DNA of 64,000 bases. It comes from Microbulbifer aggregans (GTDB taxonomy: Bacteria; Pseudomonadota; Gammaproteobacteria; Pseudomonadales; Cellvibrionaceae). The number at the start of each line of letters is the position of its first letter. Positions within the stretch are counted from its first letter, which is position 1. The notes beneath the pieces were generated by a model that made no database searches, was not told the DNA's origin, and was given only the letters and a program-made list of their open reading frames with translations. Positions 17,777-26,918 of this stretch are shown piece after piece. The position numbers were made by a program, and so were the translations under genes. The stretch spans positions 2,285,001 through 2,349,000 of the forward strand of contig NZ_CP014143.1 of assembly GCF_001750105.1 (NCBI RefSeq), read 5' to 3'.

Positions 17777-18595
17777 ATGTTGGAAGTTCGTAATTTGCAC
17801 AAAGCTTACCGTGGAGGGGATGATGTCCTGCATGGTATTAACTTTGAAGTACAGCCGGGCGAGTTTGTCGTTGTTCTGGGGCAGTCTGGCGCGGGAAAAT
17901 CAACTCTTCTTCGCTGTCTGAACTACCTCTGTTTACCCTCGGGTGGTGAAATACGGGTAAATGGAGTGCGTCATAATCCCGCTAGTAAATCCGGGCGGCA
18001 GGCCCAGCGGCGCCACTTCGCAATGGTTTTCCAGGATCACAATCTGCTTGGCCGCTTGAGCGTCTTGAAGAATGTGCTTGTGGGGCGAATGTCCCATATT
18101 CCTTTCTGGTCATGCTTGTTTCAGGTCTTTTCCCGTCGTGATGTAGCGCTAGCCCTTCAAGCAATTGAGACGGTCGGCCTCGCTGAAAAGGCCTATGAGC
18201 GGGCCGATAGCCTGAGTGGTGGTCAGCAGCAAAGAGTTGGGGTAGCCCGTGCGCTGGTGCAGCGTCCAGCCATGATGCTTGCTGACGAACCTGTGGCGAG
18301 TCTCGACCCACAATCCGCGCGACAAGTACTCAACTGTCTTCAGAATGCGTGTCGGCGGGAAAAAATTGCAGTGGTGTGTAATCTGCATCAGCTCGATTAC
18401 GCGATGGAGTATGCCAGTAGGGTTATCGGCCTCGCGGGTGGAAAAGTTGTTTATGACGGTCCGCCAGAAAGCATGACACCACAGGTAGTCGAAGCCATTT
18501 ATCCCGGCGTTGCTCAAAACAAGAGCGCAAGTATTCCGGAAACTGGTGCTGGTGGGGCTCTGTGCCGCAATATCCCCCTGGCTGGGGCGGTCTGA
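17777..18595 (+). CDS. phnC: PhnC-type ABC transporter ATPase
   Basis: 272-residue cytoplasmic ATPase of the importer. Walker A is GQSGAGKST (about 36-44), the Q-loop is VFQDHN, the signature is LSGGQQQR, Walker B is MMLADEP and the switch His is in CNLHQ. The C-terminal 25 residues after AIYPG go beyond the core domain. It starts 20 bases after phnD and ends six bases before phnE, consistent with one transcript. Confidence 0.9.
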   Translation: MLEVRNLHKAYRGGDDVLHGINFEVQPGEFVVVLGQSGAGKSTLLRCLNYLCLPSGGEIRVNGVRHNPASKSGRQAQRRHFAMVFQDHNLLGRLSVLKNVLVGRMSHIPFWSCLFQVFSRRDVALALQAIETVGLAEKAYERADSLSGGQQQRVGVARALVQRPAMMLADEPVASLDPQSARQVLNCLQNACRREKIAVVCNLHQLDYAMEYASRVIGLAGGKVVYDGPPESMTPQVVEAIYPGVAQNKSASIPETGAGGALCRNIPLAGAV

Positions 18596-18601
18596 GCCAG
18601 C

Positions 18602-19405
18602 ATGATGCGTTCCTATATTTTCGTGGCCAGTTGGCCGAAAAACCGCTTTGGTCTGTGGACCGCTTTAGCTTCCTTGCTGATTGCCGCGGTGTCATTGGTG
18701 TGGCTGGTCAATGGAACCGAAGTGAGCGTTGCAAGGCTTATAGACGGTCTGCCCTGGATCAAGGACTTTGTTTTACGGATGGCGCCGCCCAATATTGCTT
18801 ATATTGGCGAGCGACTGGTGGAGCCTGCGATACAGAGTTTACAGATCGCTCTGATGGGCACCTTATTGGCGATTATCCTGGCCGTACCACTGAGTTTCCT
18901 GGCAGCCGAGAACCTGTCCCCAAATTCTCTGTTCTATCATTGCTCGCGGCAGGTATTGAATATCGCTCGCGGCATCAACGAGATCATTCTGGCGTTGATC
19001 TTCGTCGCAGCAGTGGGGCTTGGACCTTTTGCGGGGGTGCTGGCGCTCACCTTTCATGGCGCCGGTATGCTGGGTAAGTTCTTTGCCGAGGCCATCGAGG
19101 AAATCGATCAGGGTCCGATCGAGGCGATGCAGGCTGCCGGCTGCTCCAAGCCAAAGATCATCCTGTTTGCCGTTATCCCCCAGATCCTGCCTGCGTGGTT
19201 GGGAGTCATCCTTTATCGACTGGAAGCCAATATCCGGGTTTCCACAATCCTGGGTTTGGTTGGGGCAGGGGGCATTGGCTTCGAATTGATGACGACCATG
19301 AAGCTGTTCGAGTATGAAAATACCGCTGCCTGCGTGCTTGTCATTCTTGCGATGGTATTCGCTACCGACCTGATCTCGAGCAAGCTGCGCAAACTGGTGA
19401 GGTGA
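18602..19405 (+). CDS. phnE: PhnE-type ABC transporter permease
   Basis: 267 residues with about six membrane segments. The binding-protein-dependent permease (EAA) motif is recognisable around EAMQAAGCSKPKIILFAVIPQ, where the ATPase docks. A conserved ILGLVGAGGIGFEL segment near the C-terminus is typical of PhnE and related anion or methionine permeases. Two ATG codons (18602, 18605) start the frame. It is the last gene of the run; about 290 bases without a clear terminator follow before cnoX. Confidence 0.88.
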   Translation: MMRSYIFVASWPKNRFGLWTALASLLIAAVSLVWLVNGTEVSVARLIDGLPWIKDFVLRMAPPNIAYIGERLVEPAIQSLQIALMGTLLAIILAVPLSFLAAENLSPNSLFYHCSRQVLNIARGINEIILALIFVAAVGLGPFAGVLALTFHGAGMLGKFFAEAIEEIDQGPIEAMQAAGCSKPKIILFAVIPQILPAWLGVILYRLEANIRVSTILGLVGAGGIGFELMTTMKLFEYENTAACVLVILAMVFATDLISSKLRKLVR

Positions 19406-19698
19406 GCGCTGCTGTCGCCCGAAAGCTTTTACTGCAATTGTCAGGCGCTAAGTAATCCTTCTTACTCCCTTCCGTGGCTCCTTCTGGGGCTCACTCCCGC
19501 CGAGGCGACCTTGAACTCCTCCGCCAAGCGCTGGGCTTCCTGAGCTGGATGGGTGCTGTCTGTTATTTGATCAGCGGCGGGCGTTTTTGCTCCAGGTCGC
19601 GAACTGGCCATTTCAGCTCTGGGTCCGGGGCTCAACAAAAGGCCGACAGGCAGTGTACCATTCAGCCCAAATAGGCTTGGCTCAGGTAAGGAGAGCTT

Positions 19699-20553
19699 GT
19701 GAACGAATTCATTGTCGACGTCACGGCGGAAAACGCCCAGCAGGTACTGATCGACGAATCCATGAAGCGCCCGGTGCTGGTGGACTTCTGGGCCGACTGG
19801 TGTGAGCCGTGCAAGCAGCTGATGCCGGTGCTGGAGAAGCTGGCCAACGAATACCAGGGGCAGTTCCTGCTGGCCAAAGTCAATGCGGACACTGAGCAGA
19901 TGTTGGCGGGGCAGCTGGGCGTGCGCAGCCTGCCCACGGTGATGGTGCTGAAAGAGGGCCAGCCGGTGGACGGCTTTGCCGGTGCTCAGCCGGAGAAGCA
20001 GATCCGTGAGATGCTGGACAAGTACCTGCCCAAGGCCTGGGAATTGCAATTCCAGCAGGCGCAGAAGCTGGTGGGCGAGGGCAAGCTGGACGAGGCCCTG
20101 CCGGTACTGCGCCAGGTTTACACCGACTCCGCTGAGCGGGCCGATGTGGCCAAGCAGTTGGCTGCGGTCCTGCTGGAACTGAACCGGGTGCCGGAAGCGG
20201 AGGAAGTCCTGGGCAAGATCCTGCTGGCAGACCAGGATGCGGATTACCAGCAACTGATGTCACAGCTGGAACTCAAGCAGCAGGCGGCGGAATCCCCGGA
20301 GATCAAGGCTCTCGAGCAGGCGCTGGCGAGCAATCCGGAAGACTGGGAATCCGGCTACAAGCTGGCCGTGCAATACAGCCAGAGCCATCGCCATGAAGAG
20401 GCGTTGGAACTGCTGCTGGATATCCTGCGCAGCGATATGAACTTTGCTGACGGCGCCGCCAAGCAGGCGTATCTGGATGTGGTCAAAAGCCTCGGTGCCG
20501 GAGATCCGCTGGCGGCGAAGTACCAGCGCAAGCTGATGACCCTGTTGTACTGA
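19699..20553 (+). CDS. cnoX: Thioredoxin-TPR chaperone CnoX (YbbN family)
   Basis: 284-residue cytoplasmic protein. The thioredoxin domain (1 to about 110) has the active site WCEPC (Cys35, Cys38); the C-terminal part is a helical TPR-like repeat region rich in Leu/Ala/Glu. In E. coli, CnoX protects proteins from oxidative aggregation and works with GroEL; its motif there has lost one cysteine, while the intact CxxC here implies redox activity. It has a GTG start with AAGGAG upstream. The long antisense frame over this gene is an artefact. Confidence 0.92.
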   Translation: MNEFIVDVTAENAQQVLIDESMKRPVLVDFWADWCEPCKQLMPVLEKLANEYQGQFLLAKVNADTEQMLAGQLGVRSLPTVMVLKEGQPVDGFAGAQPEKQIREMLDKYLPKAWELQFQQAQKLVGEGKLDEALPVLRQVYTDSAERADVAKQLAAVLLELNRVPEAEEVLGKILLADQDADYQQLMSQLELKQQAAESPEIKALEQALASNPEDWESGYKLAVQYSQSHRHEEALELLLDILRSDMNFADGAAKQAYLDVVKSLGAGDPLAAKYQRKLMTLLY

Positions 20554-20591
20554 GGTGCTTTGCGCCGGCGAACGATCACAGGAGAGTCCCC

Positions 20592-20909
20592 GTGTACAAA
20601 CTCTGCGTTTATATTCCGGAAAGCCACCTGGAAGAGGTCAAGCAGGCACTGTTTGGCACTGGTGCGGGCCGTATCGGTGATTACGACAGCTGTTGCTTTC
20701 AGGTGCCAGGCACCGGCCAGTTCCGTCCTCTCGAGGGCAGCCAGCCATTTATCGGGCAGACCGGTGAAGTAGAGCGGGTGTCCGAGTACCGCGTCGAGAT
20801 GGTCTGTGCTGATCACTTGGTGGATGCCGCGCTGGCGGCGATGCGAGAGGCGCATCCCTATGAGGAGCCGGCTTTCGATCTCTGGAAGTTGGACGACCGC
20901 TGTAACTGA
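20592..20909 (+). CDS. YqfO/NIF3-like small protein (PII-like domain)
   Basis: 105 residues matching the stand-alone form of the domain inserted in NIF3/YqfO proteins: YKLCVYIPESHLEEVKQALF at the start, GRIGDYDSCCFQVPGTGQFRP in the centre and EEPAFDL near the end. The fold resembles PII/CutA and may bind a metal or nucleotide; the function is unknown. It has a GTG start with GGAGAG upstream and lies 38 bases after cnoX, so the two may be co-transcribed. Confidence 0.85.
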   Translation: MYKLCVYIPESHLEEVKQALFGTGAGRIGDYDSCCFQVPGTGQFRPLEGSQPFIGQTGEVERVSEYRVEMVCADHLVDAALAAMREAHPYEEPAFDLWKLDDRCN

Positions 20910-21024
20910 TTGGTCTTTGTCGGTCAGGTGTTCCTCCGTTGCAACATGGAGGCATCCGGTCGACCTCCTGGGCAGACACAAATCAAATAACGCTAAAACA
21001 ATATAAAAAGAAAAAGGGGGCGCT

Positions 21025-21984
21025 TTGCGAGCCTGTTCCATTCAGATTGGCCTTCTCCTGATGGCTCTGTTCACTGCCGGATGCCAGTACGCTCCGACTG
21101 CTACCGATGCCGCAGGTAAGCGGTCAAGTGATCCCCGACTGCTGAAGCTCTCTTACACGAGTGAGGTGGACAATAGTGGCCGGGAGTACTTCGTCTACCT
21201 GCCGCGGGGTTATGAAGACCGGCCAGAGCGTGAGTGGCCGGTGTTGCTGCATCTGCATGGCAATGGAGAGCGCGGTGATGGCCGCGACGAGCTCGATTTC
21301 ACGCTGATTCATGGGCCCTTGTACGAGGCCTGGATCCAGAAGCGCGACCTGCCCTTTATCATCGTTGTCCCTCAATTACACATGTTCGGTATGGACAAAA
21401 CGGTGAGTTACATCGCCAACCGCTCGCGGGACAGTATTCCCAAGCGCCTGGACAACGGTGTGCCGGAACGCAAATACATACAGCCCCGCGGCGAAATGGG
21501 GATCGGACAGCCGATCTCTGGCTGGGATGAGATTCCCCAAGGCCTTCCCTGGGGCTGGGATAAAGTCGAGACGGATTTACTGAACATGCTCGATCAGGTC
21601 GACGAGCTTTACCGGACTGACAATCGCCGGATCTACCTGACCGGGCTCAGCTACGGTGGCTTCGGCAGCTGGTATATGGCCAGTCGTCATCCGGAAAAGT
21701 TTGCCGCCGTGGCGCCGGTTGTGGGCTGGGGCCATCCGGACCTCATGGCGCCGATCGCTGAGAATAAAGTGCCGGTGTGGGTGTTTGCCGGCGGGCGGGA
21801 CCGGACGGTGGAGAAGTCATACTTTTATGCCGGCGTGAACCGTCTCGAAGAGATGGGCGGTGAGGTGCGCTTCACCGTCCATGAGGACATGGCTCACGAC
21901 GTCTGGCGCCGTGTTTACGAGGGCGAGGATTTCTACCAGTGGCTGTTGCAGCACAGCCTGGAAGAAGGCCAATCAGCCCCGTAG
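21025..21984 (+). CDS. Alpha/beta-hydrolase lipoprotein, PHB-depolymerase/esterase-like
   Basis: 319 residues with a signal and lipobox TAGC, so probably anchored in the envelope. The hydrolase core shows LLHLHGNGERGD (oxyanion region), the nucleophile elbow GLSYGGFG, an acid candidate in VFAGGRDRTV and a histidine in EDMAHDVW. This pattern is found in the poly(3-hydroxybutyrate) depolymerase/feruloyl-esterase-like group (Esterase_phd and relatives); the true substrate is unknown. The start is TTG at 21025 with an AAAAGGGGG site. It ends three bases from the stop of the converging NUDIX gene, with no terminator in between. Confidence 0.83.
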   Translation: MRACSIQIGLLLMALFTAGCQYAPTATDAAGKRSSDPRLLKLSYTSEVDNSGREYFVYLPRGYEDRPEREWPVLLHLHGNGERGDGRDELDFTLIHGPLYEAWIQKRDLPFIIVVPQLHMFGMDKTVSYIANRSRDSIPKRLDNGVPERKYIQPRGEMGIGQPISGWDEIPQGLPWGWDKVETDLLNMLDQVDELYRTDNRRIYLTGLSYGGFGSWYMASRHPEKFAAVAPVVGWGHPDLMAPIAENKVPVWVFAGGRDRTVEKSYFYAGVNRLEEMGGEVRFTVHEDMAHDVWRRVYEGEDFYQWLLQHSLEEGQSAP

Positions 21985-21987
21985 AAA

Positions 21988-22527
21988 CTACAGCTTGCGG
22001 GAGATTACTCCGCGGTGGAGCGCGTATTGCCCACTACGGCGGTCACTGAAATAGTGTTTCAGCGTCTCCGTCATGATCGGAAAGGCGATCTCATCCCAGG
22101 GGATCTCATCTTCGCGGAATAGCTCCACCTCGAGAGACTCCGGCCCGGGGCCGAAGTTGGTGTCCGTGAGCTCGCCCCGATACATCAGGTAGACCTGATT
22201 GATATGGGGGATATCGTAAACCGTATAGAGGTCGTCCACGCGAATACTGGCCCGGGCTTCCTCCCAGGATTCCCGTAGCGCGCCTTCCTCACTGCTCTCC
22301 CCGTTTTCCATAAAGCCCGCAGGCAGGGTCCACAGGCCCAACCGGGGCTCAATGGCGCGCTTGCACAGCAACACCTGATCACCGAGATAGGGAAGTGACC
22401 CGACGATGACACGCGGGTTGATATAGTGAATGGCGCCGCACTCGCCGCACAAATGGCGGGGCCGGTCGTCGCCCTCGGGAATGGCAAAAGAAACGGACGC
22501 ACTGCCGCAGTGACAACAAAATTTCAT
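21988..22527 (-). CDS. NUDIX hydrolase with N-terminal zinc ribbon
   Basis: 179 residues. A small zinc ribbon (CCHC near residue 4 and CGEC near 27) precedes a NUDIX domain with the box G-x5-E-x7-RE-x2-EE (GFMENGESSEEGALRESWEEA, split here as GFMENGE and RESWEE). NUDIX enzymes cleave nucleoside diphosphates linked to another group; the ribbon resembles NudC/Nudix_N_2 types, but I cannot assign NADH or ADP-ribose specificity. It lies 78 bases downstream of arcA on the same strand, so it may share that transcript. Confidence 0.85.
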   Translation of the reverse strand: MKFCCHCGSASVSFAIPEGDDRPRHLCGECGAIHYINPRVIVGSLPYLGDQVLLCKRAIEPRLGLWTLPAGFMENGESSEEGALRESWEEARASIRVDDLYTVYDIPHINQVYLMYRGELTDTNFGPGPESLEVELFREDEIPWDEIAFPIMTETLKHYFSDRRSGQYALHRGVISRKL

Positions 22528-22605
22528 GGCGGCAGTATACCCCGGCCGCCCGCCGCCGTCAGTGCCGGCGGGCGCGAGAAAGTCGCGGGTGCCCTGTGTC
22601 GCCGA

Positions 22606-23874
22606 CTAGTAGTCGATGGGATCCCGCTTGATAGGACAGGTCATACAGTGACCACCGCCGCGGCCGCGGCCCAGTTCCGCACCGACGATAGTCACAACCT
22701 CGACCCCCTCTTTGCGCAGGGCCGTGTTCGTAGTGGTGTTGCGGTCGTAGGCAAACACCACACCGGGTTTGGCGGCCACCAGGTTGTTGCCGCTGTCCCA
22801 CTGCTGGCGTTCAGCGACATAGGCATCGCCTCCGGTTTCCACCACCCGCAGTTTCTTCAGGTTCAGGGCTTTGGCCACCACTTCGGTGAAGGGCTTGTTT
22901 TCCAGGGTGACATTGAGCCCGCCTTTGCTATCACCGGGGCGCATCACCACCGGGTGCACCTGATCCATGATTTCGGGATAGAGCGTGACCAGATCCCGGT
23001 CGGCGAAGGTGAATACTGTATCCAGGTGCATCGCCGAGCGCAGCTTCGGCATGGCCGCGACAATCACCTGTTGGGCGGCTTCCTTCTCGAACAGGGCGGT
23101 GGCCAGCTGGGAGATTCCCTGTCGTGAGGTACGCTCACTCATACCGATCAGGACGACGCCGTTGCCCACCGGCATCACATCGCCGCCCTCGACGGTAGCA
23201 AGTCCGAAGTTGGTATCCGGGTCGCCCCACCACACGCTGAACTTCTCTTCCGTAAAGCGCGGGTGAAACTTGTAGATGGCCGTGGTAAGGAAAGTCTCTT
23301 CTTTACGGGCAGGCCAGTAGAGTGGATTCAGGGAAACGCCGCCATAAATCCAGCAGGTGGTGTCCCGGGTATAGAGCGTATTGGGCAGTGGCGGAAGCAG
23401 GTATTCCGTGGCTCCGTGCGCTTCGCGGGCGAGTTCCACGAAGTGTGACTGGGAAAACTCTTCGGGCAGGTCCATGACCGAGACACCGCCGATCAGAAAC
23501 TCCGCCAGTTTGCGCGGCTCCAGGCTCTCGAGATACGCGCGGGTGTCCTCCATCAGGCTCAGGCCAACATTGTTGGGGGTCACCTTCCGGTCCAGAAGCC
23601 ACTTTTTGCCTTCGGGAATGGCAACGGTTTCTGCCAGCAGGTTGTGCATCTCCAGCACTTCGACATCGAAATCCCGCATCTTGGTAATGAAATCGAAGTG
23701 GTCCCGCTTGGCATTCTGTACCCAGAGGACATCATCAAACAGGAGGTCGTCACAATTGGTTGGCGTCAACCGCATATGGGCGAGGCTCGGGGCGCAGACC
23801 ATCACGGTGTGTAGCTGGCCGACCTCCGAGTGCACTCCAAGTGTGGCTTCTGAATTTGTCTTGGCTTTGGCCAT
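22606..23874 (-). CDS. arcA: Arginine deiminase
   Basis: 422 residues, about the length of Pseudomonas arginine deiminase (418). It hydrolyses arginine to citrulline and ammonia. The catalytic Cys is Cys410 in GGGHCMTCP, and substrate-binding motifs such as [14 protein letters not shown] and [10 protein letters not shown] are clear. A good GGAGG site precedes the ATG. It follows arcD with 15 bases spacing. The usual next steps, ornithine carbamoyltransferase (arcB) and carbamate kinase (arcC), are absent from the neighbourhood, so citrulline and ammonia may be end products, or arcBC may lie elsewhere. Confidence 0.96.
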   Translation of the reverse strand: MAKAKTNSEATLGVHSEVGQLHTVMVCAPSLAHMRLTPTNCDDLLFDDVLWVQNAKRDHFDFITKMRDFDVEVLEMHNLLAETVAIPEGKKWLLDRKVTPNNVGLSLMEDTRAYLESLEPRKLAEFLIGGVSVMDLPEEFSQSHFVELAREAHGATEYLLPPLPNTLYTRDTTCWIYGGVSLNPLYWPARKEETFLTTAIYKFHPRFTEEKFSVWWGDPDTNFGLATVEGGDVMPVGNGVVLIGMSERTSRQGISQLATALFEKEAAQQVIVAAMPKLRSAMHLDTVFTFADRDLVTLYPEIMDQVHPVVMRPGDSKGGLNVTLENKPFTEVVAKALNLKKLRVVETGGDAYVAERQQWDSGNNLVAAKPGVVFAYDRNTTTNTALRKEGVEVVTIVGAELGRGRGGGHCMTCPIKRDPIDY

Positions 23875-23889
23875 GGAAACAGACCTCCG

Positions 23890-25323
23890 TCAGAGTGTGA
23901 TTGCACCGGTGGCAAGCCCGTAAATACCGACTAGCGCGCCGAGAATAACCAGGCCGAACAGCAAAAGCTCCGCTGTCTTGAAGGTGGAGAGCTTGAGTTC
24001 CCGTCTGGCGAGAATGAAAAGAATGGTGCCGGGGGCGAACAGAATGCAGGCCAACAGAACATACTCGAGACCGCCGGCGATGATCATAAAGATGGCGTAG
24101 ATCGTCGCAATCAGGGCAAAGGTCAGTTCACGATTGCGCAGGCGTCGGGGATCGGACTCGTAGGTTTCATTGCTGTAAGCCAATTTGAATCCGTAGCTCG
24201 CGACCAGGAGATAGGGGATCAGTGTCATGGAGCTGGTCATCTCCAGAGTCAGGTCGAAGGCGTACTGGGCAAAGATGGTCAGGATCAGGAAGGTCTGTAC
24301 CAGGCCATTGGTTAACCAGAGTGCTACCGATGGGACACCATTCTTGTTCTCGTGACCAAACACCTTGGGTACCAGGTCATATTTGGACGCGGTGAAAAGT
24401 GCTTCAGCGCAGAGCAGGGTCCACGCCAGGTAGGCACCCAGTACCGAAATAATCAGTCCCGCGCTGACAAACACCGCCCCCCAGGTGCCGACAACCGCTT
24501 GCAACACGCCGGCCATCGACGGCTGGCGCAGGTCGGCGATCTCGGGGCGCAGCATCACTCCGTAGGGCAATAGGGTCACCAGGATCATCAGGCACAGAAC
24601 ACCGAGGAAACCCATCACGGTAGCCCAGCCCACATCGGCGCGATTTTTGGCGTAACGGGAAAAGACGCTCGCGCCCTCCACACCGATAAACACAAAAACC
24701 GTAACCAGCATGGTCTTGCGGACCTGGCTCATCACGTCACTGAAGCTGTATTCACTGCCGCCCCAGAAGTTGGTCGCGAACAGGTCTTTCTGGAACGCAA
24801 ACGCGACGATGACGATGAAAATAATAATGGGGATGATCTTCGCCACAGTGACGATCTTGTTGATGGACGCTGCCTGCTTTACACCCCGCAAGATCATGAA
24901 GTGGATCGACCATAGAATGACGGACGATACGGCGACGGCCGGAATCGTGTTGCCTTCACCAAATGCGGGAATTGCTGCTCCGAGTGTCGATTTGATGAGG
25001 ACGAAATAGGTCGTGTTGCCGAGACAGCTGCCAGCCCAAAAACCAAAGGCCGCCATAAAGCCGATGTAATTGCCAAACCCCTCTTTGGCGTATGTGAAGA
25101 TGCCTGCCTCGAGATGCGGCTTTCGCACCGCCAGGAACTGAAAGACAAAGGCCAGCATCAGCATGCCAGTGCCAGCAATGGCCCAGGCAATCAGGGCACC
25201 GAAGGGACCGGTGGCGTTGCCGAAGGTGGCTGGCAGGGAAAAGATACCCGCGCCCACCATGGAGCCGACCACCATGCCCATCATGGTGGTGCGCGTCAGG
25301 TTGTGCTCAGTTGCTGCAGACAT
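23890..25323 (-). CDS. arcD: Basic amino acid/polyamine (APC) antiporter, arginine/ornithine type
   Basis: 477 residues with about twelve membrane helices. The N-terminal GMVVGSMVGAGIFSLP segment is the APC-family substrate loop. Position directly before arcA, with only 15 bases between, points to arginine uptake in exchange for ornithine or citrulline. As arcB is not nearby, arginine/citrulline exchange is a real alternative (inference). This is probably the first gene of the arc transcript. Confidence 0.9.
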   Translation of the reverse strand: MSAATEHNLTRTTMMGMVVGSMVGAGIFSLPATFGNATGPFGALIAWAIAGTGMLMLAFVFQFLAVRKPHLEAGIFTYAKEGFGNYIGFMAAFGFWAGSCLGNTTYFVLIKSTLGAAIPAFGEGNTIPAVAVSSVILWSIHFMILRGVKQAASINKIVTVAKIIPIIIFIVIVAFAFQKDLFATNFWGGSEYSFSDVMSQVRKTMLVTVFVFIGVEGASVFSRYAKNRADVGWATVMGFLGVLCLMILVTLLPYGVMLRPEIADLRQPSMAGVLQAVVGTWGAVFVSAGLIISVLGAYLAWTLLCAEALFTASKYDLVPKVFGHENKNGVPSVALWLTNGLVQTFLILTIFAQYAFDLTLEMTSSMTLIPYLLVASYGFKLAYSNETYESDPRRLRNRELTFALIATIYAIFMIIAGGLEYVLLACILFAPGTILFILARRELKLSTFKTAELLLFGLVILGALVGIYGLATGAITL

Positions 25324-25409
25324 ATTGGTCCACTTTTGCGGGGTTTCTGAGGTCAGTCTAGACGCCTAAATAAACATCCGGAAAAGGAGTAGCGGTGACT
25401 CGTCGGCCG

Positions 25410-25423
25410 TTGAAATTAATCCT
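25410..25423. promoter_or_regulatory. Possible FNR/Anr-like box upstream of arcDA
   Basis: TTGAAATTAATCCT matches seven of the ten fixed positions of the TTGAT-N4-ATCAA consensus. It is centred about 93 bases before the arcD start, a reasonable place for an oxygen-responsive activator of an arginine deiminase operon. The match is partial, and the surrounding DNA is AT-rich, so chance is possible. Confidence 0.3.
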
Positions 25424-25520
25424 TATTGGGAGAAATACCGTTAGTTAGATGACAAGCACTCTAAATTTCAATTCGCTATAAAAATTGCTGTCTTTCCTCG
25501 ACCATTGTCGGAACTGAAGG

Positions 25521-25555
25521 CTGCCGTTCACGGCAGGCTGAAGGCGCAGCCTGCC
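25521..25555 (+). promoter_or_regulatory. Two overlapping inverted repeats upstream of the RND efflux genes
   Basis: CTGCCG (25521-25526) can pair with CGGCAG (25531-25536). A 9-bp perfect repeat (25532-25540 with 25547-25555, six-base loop) uses part of the same bases, so the two stems exclude each other. They lie 60-95 bases before the adaptor start. They could be an operator or an attenuation-like switch; no T-run follows. Confidence 0.45.
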
Positions 25556-25617
25556 CCGCCATAGCGTCTGGAGGCGCGTCCTATAGTTAGGTGGTGAGTG
25601 CGTGTTTAGTTGTAGAC

Positions 25618-26886
25618 ATGGTGCGGTCGCCTATGGCGCGTTTTATCTTACCCCTGCTGGTGCTCGCGCTCGTAGCGGGTTGCTCGAGAAAGGAGGAAAC
25701 TCAGGAGGCACCCCTGCCAGCGGTAGAGGTGCTGAGCGTCCGTGAGCACCAGGTAATCCCGCGCTTCGAATACGTTGGCCGGGTGGAAGCGACGGATGAG
25801 TTTGAAGTGCGCCCCAGGGTTGAGGGTTACATCGAGAGCCGCAACTTTGAGGAAGGACAGATCGTAGAGCAGGGCGAGTTGCTCTATGTGATTGACCCCA
25901 AGCCATTCAGGGCCGCGCTGTCCAACCAGCGCGCGAGGTTGGAGCAGGCGATGACCGCGCTTGAGGTGTCAGAGCGGAACTATCGCCGAGGTATGCAGCT
26001 TATCGATACCGGAGCGATCAGCCAGGTGTCGATGGATGAACTCAAGGGGACATTCGAAAAGGCCCAATCAGAGGTGGAGGCAGTGCGGGCGGATGTAGAG
26101 AACGCCCAGCTGAACCTGTCTTTTACCAGAATTACCGCGCCCTGGACCGGCATGATCGGTCGCACCAAGTTCCCCGAGGGGTCCCTGGTCGGGCCCCAGA
26201 GTGAACCACTGACGACGGTGGTGAGGCTGGACCCGGTATTTGTGCGGTTTGAGGTGCCTGAGTACCGGTTATTTGCCGTGCAAATGGAGGCGGAGCAGCG
26301 CCGTGAGCAGGGCCGGGCAGAAGTTCGGCGGGATATTCATATCAAGCAACCTGATGGGGAGATGTATCCCTACGCGGGCATGATCGTGTTTGTCGACAAC
26401 CAGATCGACCCGACAACGGGCTCGCTCACAGTCAGGGCGCGTTTCCCGAACCCGGACAGGTTGCTGGTGCAGGGGCAGTTCGCACGGGTGGTTATCCGGG
26501 TATTCCGGGGGAAGGATGCCGTGAAACCCCTGATCCCGCAGGCGGCGGTCATGGAGGACATGCAGGGGCGTTTTGTCTTCGTCATTGAAGAGGGGGATAT
26601 CCCAGAGAAGCGTTACCTCGAGTTGGGGCAGAGAGAGGGGGAGCTGTGGGCGGTTGAAAAGGGCATTGCGGTCGGCGAACAGGTGGTCGTCAGCGGCTTG
26701 CAGAGAGTGATCTTGGGCAAGCCGGTAGAGGCTCAGGAGGCAAGCTATGACCCTTATGAGCGCCTGAAAGTCATTGAACCGCCACCGAAGCAACAGATCC
26801 CTGCCGAAATGGAGCGACGCAGGCGACAGGGGATCGGTAATCTACCGGAAGACGAGGTCATGGATGACTACTATGACACCAAATGA
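25618..26886 (+). CDS. RND efflux periplasmic adaptor (membrane fusion) lipoprotein
   Basis: About 422 residues from the ATG at 25618. It has a signal and lipobox VAGC; earlier in-frame GTG at 25591 is possible. Biotinyl-lipoyl-like halves (RPRVEGYIESRNFEEG and ITAPWTGMIGRTKFPEGSLV) flank an alpha-hairpin, followed by beta-barrel and membrane-proximal domains, as in AcrA/MexE. It links the inner-membrane pump to an outer-membrane channel. A charged tail of about 45 residues (from RLKVIEPPPK to DDYYDTK) is longer than usual. The pump gene follows after 32 bases. No regulator gene is adjacent. Confidence 0.92.
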   Translation: MVRSPMARFILPLLVLALVAGCSRKEETQEAPLPAVEVLSVREHQVIPRFEYVGRVEATDEFEVRPRVEGYIESRNFEEGQIVEQGELLYVIDPKPFRAALSNQRARLEQAMTALEVSERNYRRGMQLIDTGAISQVSMDELKGTFEKAQSEVEAVRADVENAQLNLSFTRITAPWTGMIGRTKFPEGSLVGPQSEPLTTVVRLDPVFVRFEVPEYRLFAVQMEAEQRREQGRAEVRRDIHIKQPDGEMYPYAGMIVFVDNQIDPTTGSLTVRARFPNPDRLLVQGQFARVVIRVFRGKDAVKPLIPQAAVMEDMQGRFVFVIEEGDIPEKRYLELGQREGELWAVEKGIAVGEQVVVSGLQRVILGKPVEAQEASYDPYERLKVIEPPPKQQIPAEMERRRRQGIGNLPEDEVMDDYYDTK

Positions 26887-26918
26887 CCTAAGCCGGACAC
26901 AGATCTGCGGGCTCGCTC

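Noticed and set aside
19462..20253. 263-codon minus-strand frame opposite cnoX
   Set aside because: Leu/Gln/His-rich shadow of a clear thioredoxin-TPR gene on the plus strand.
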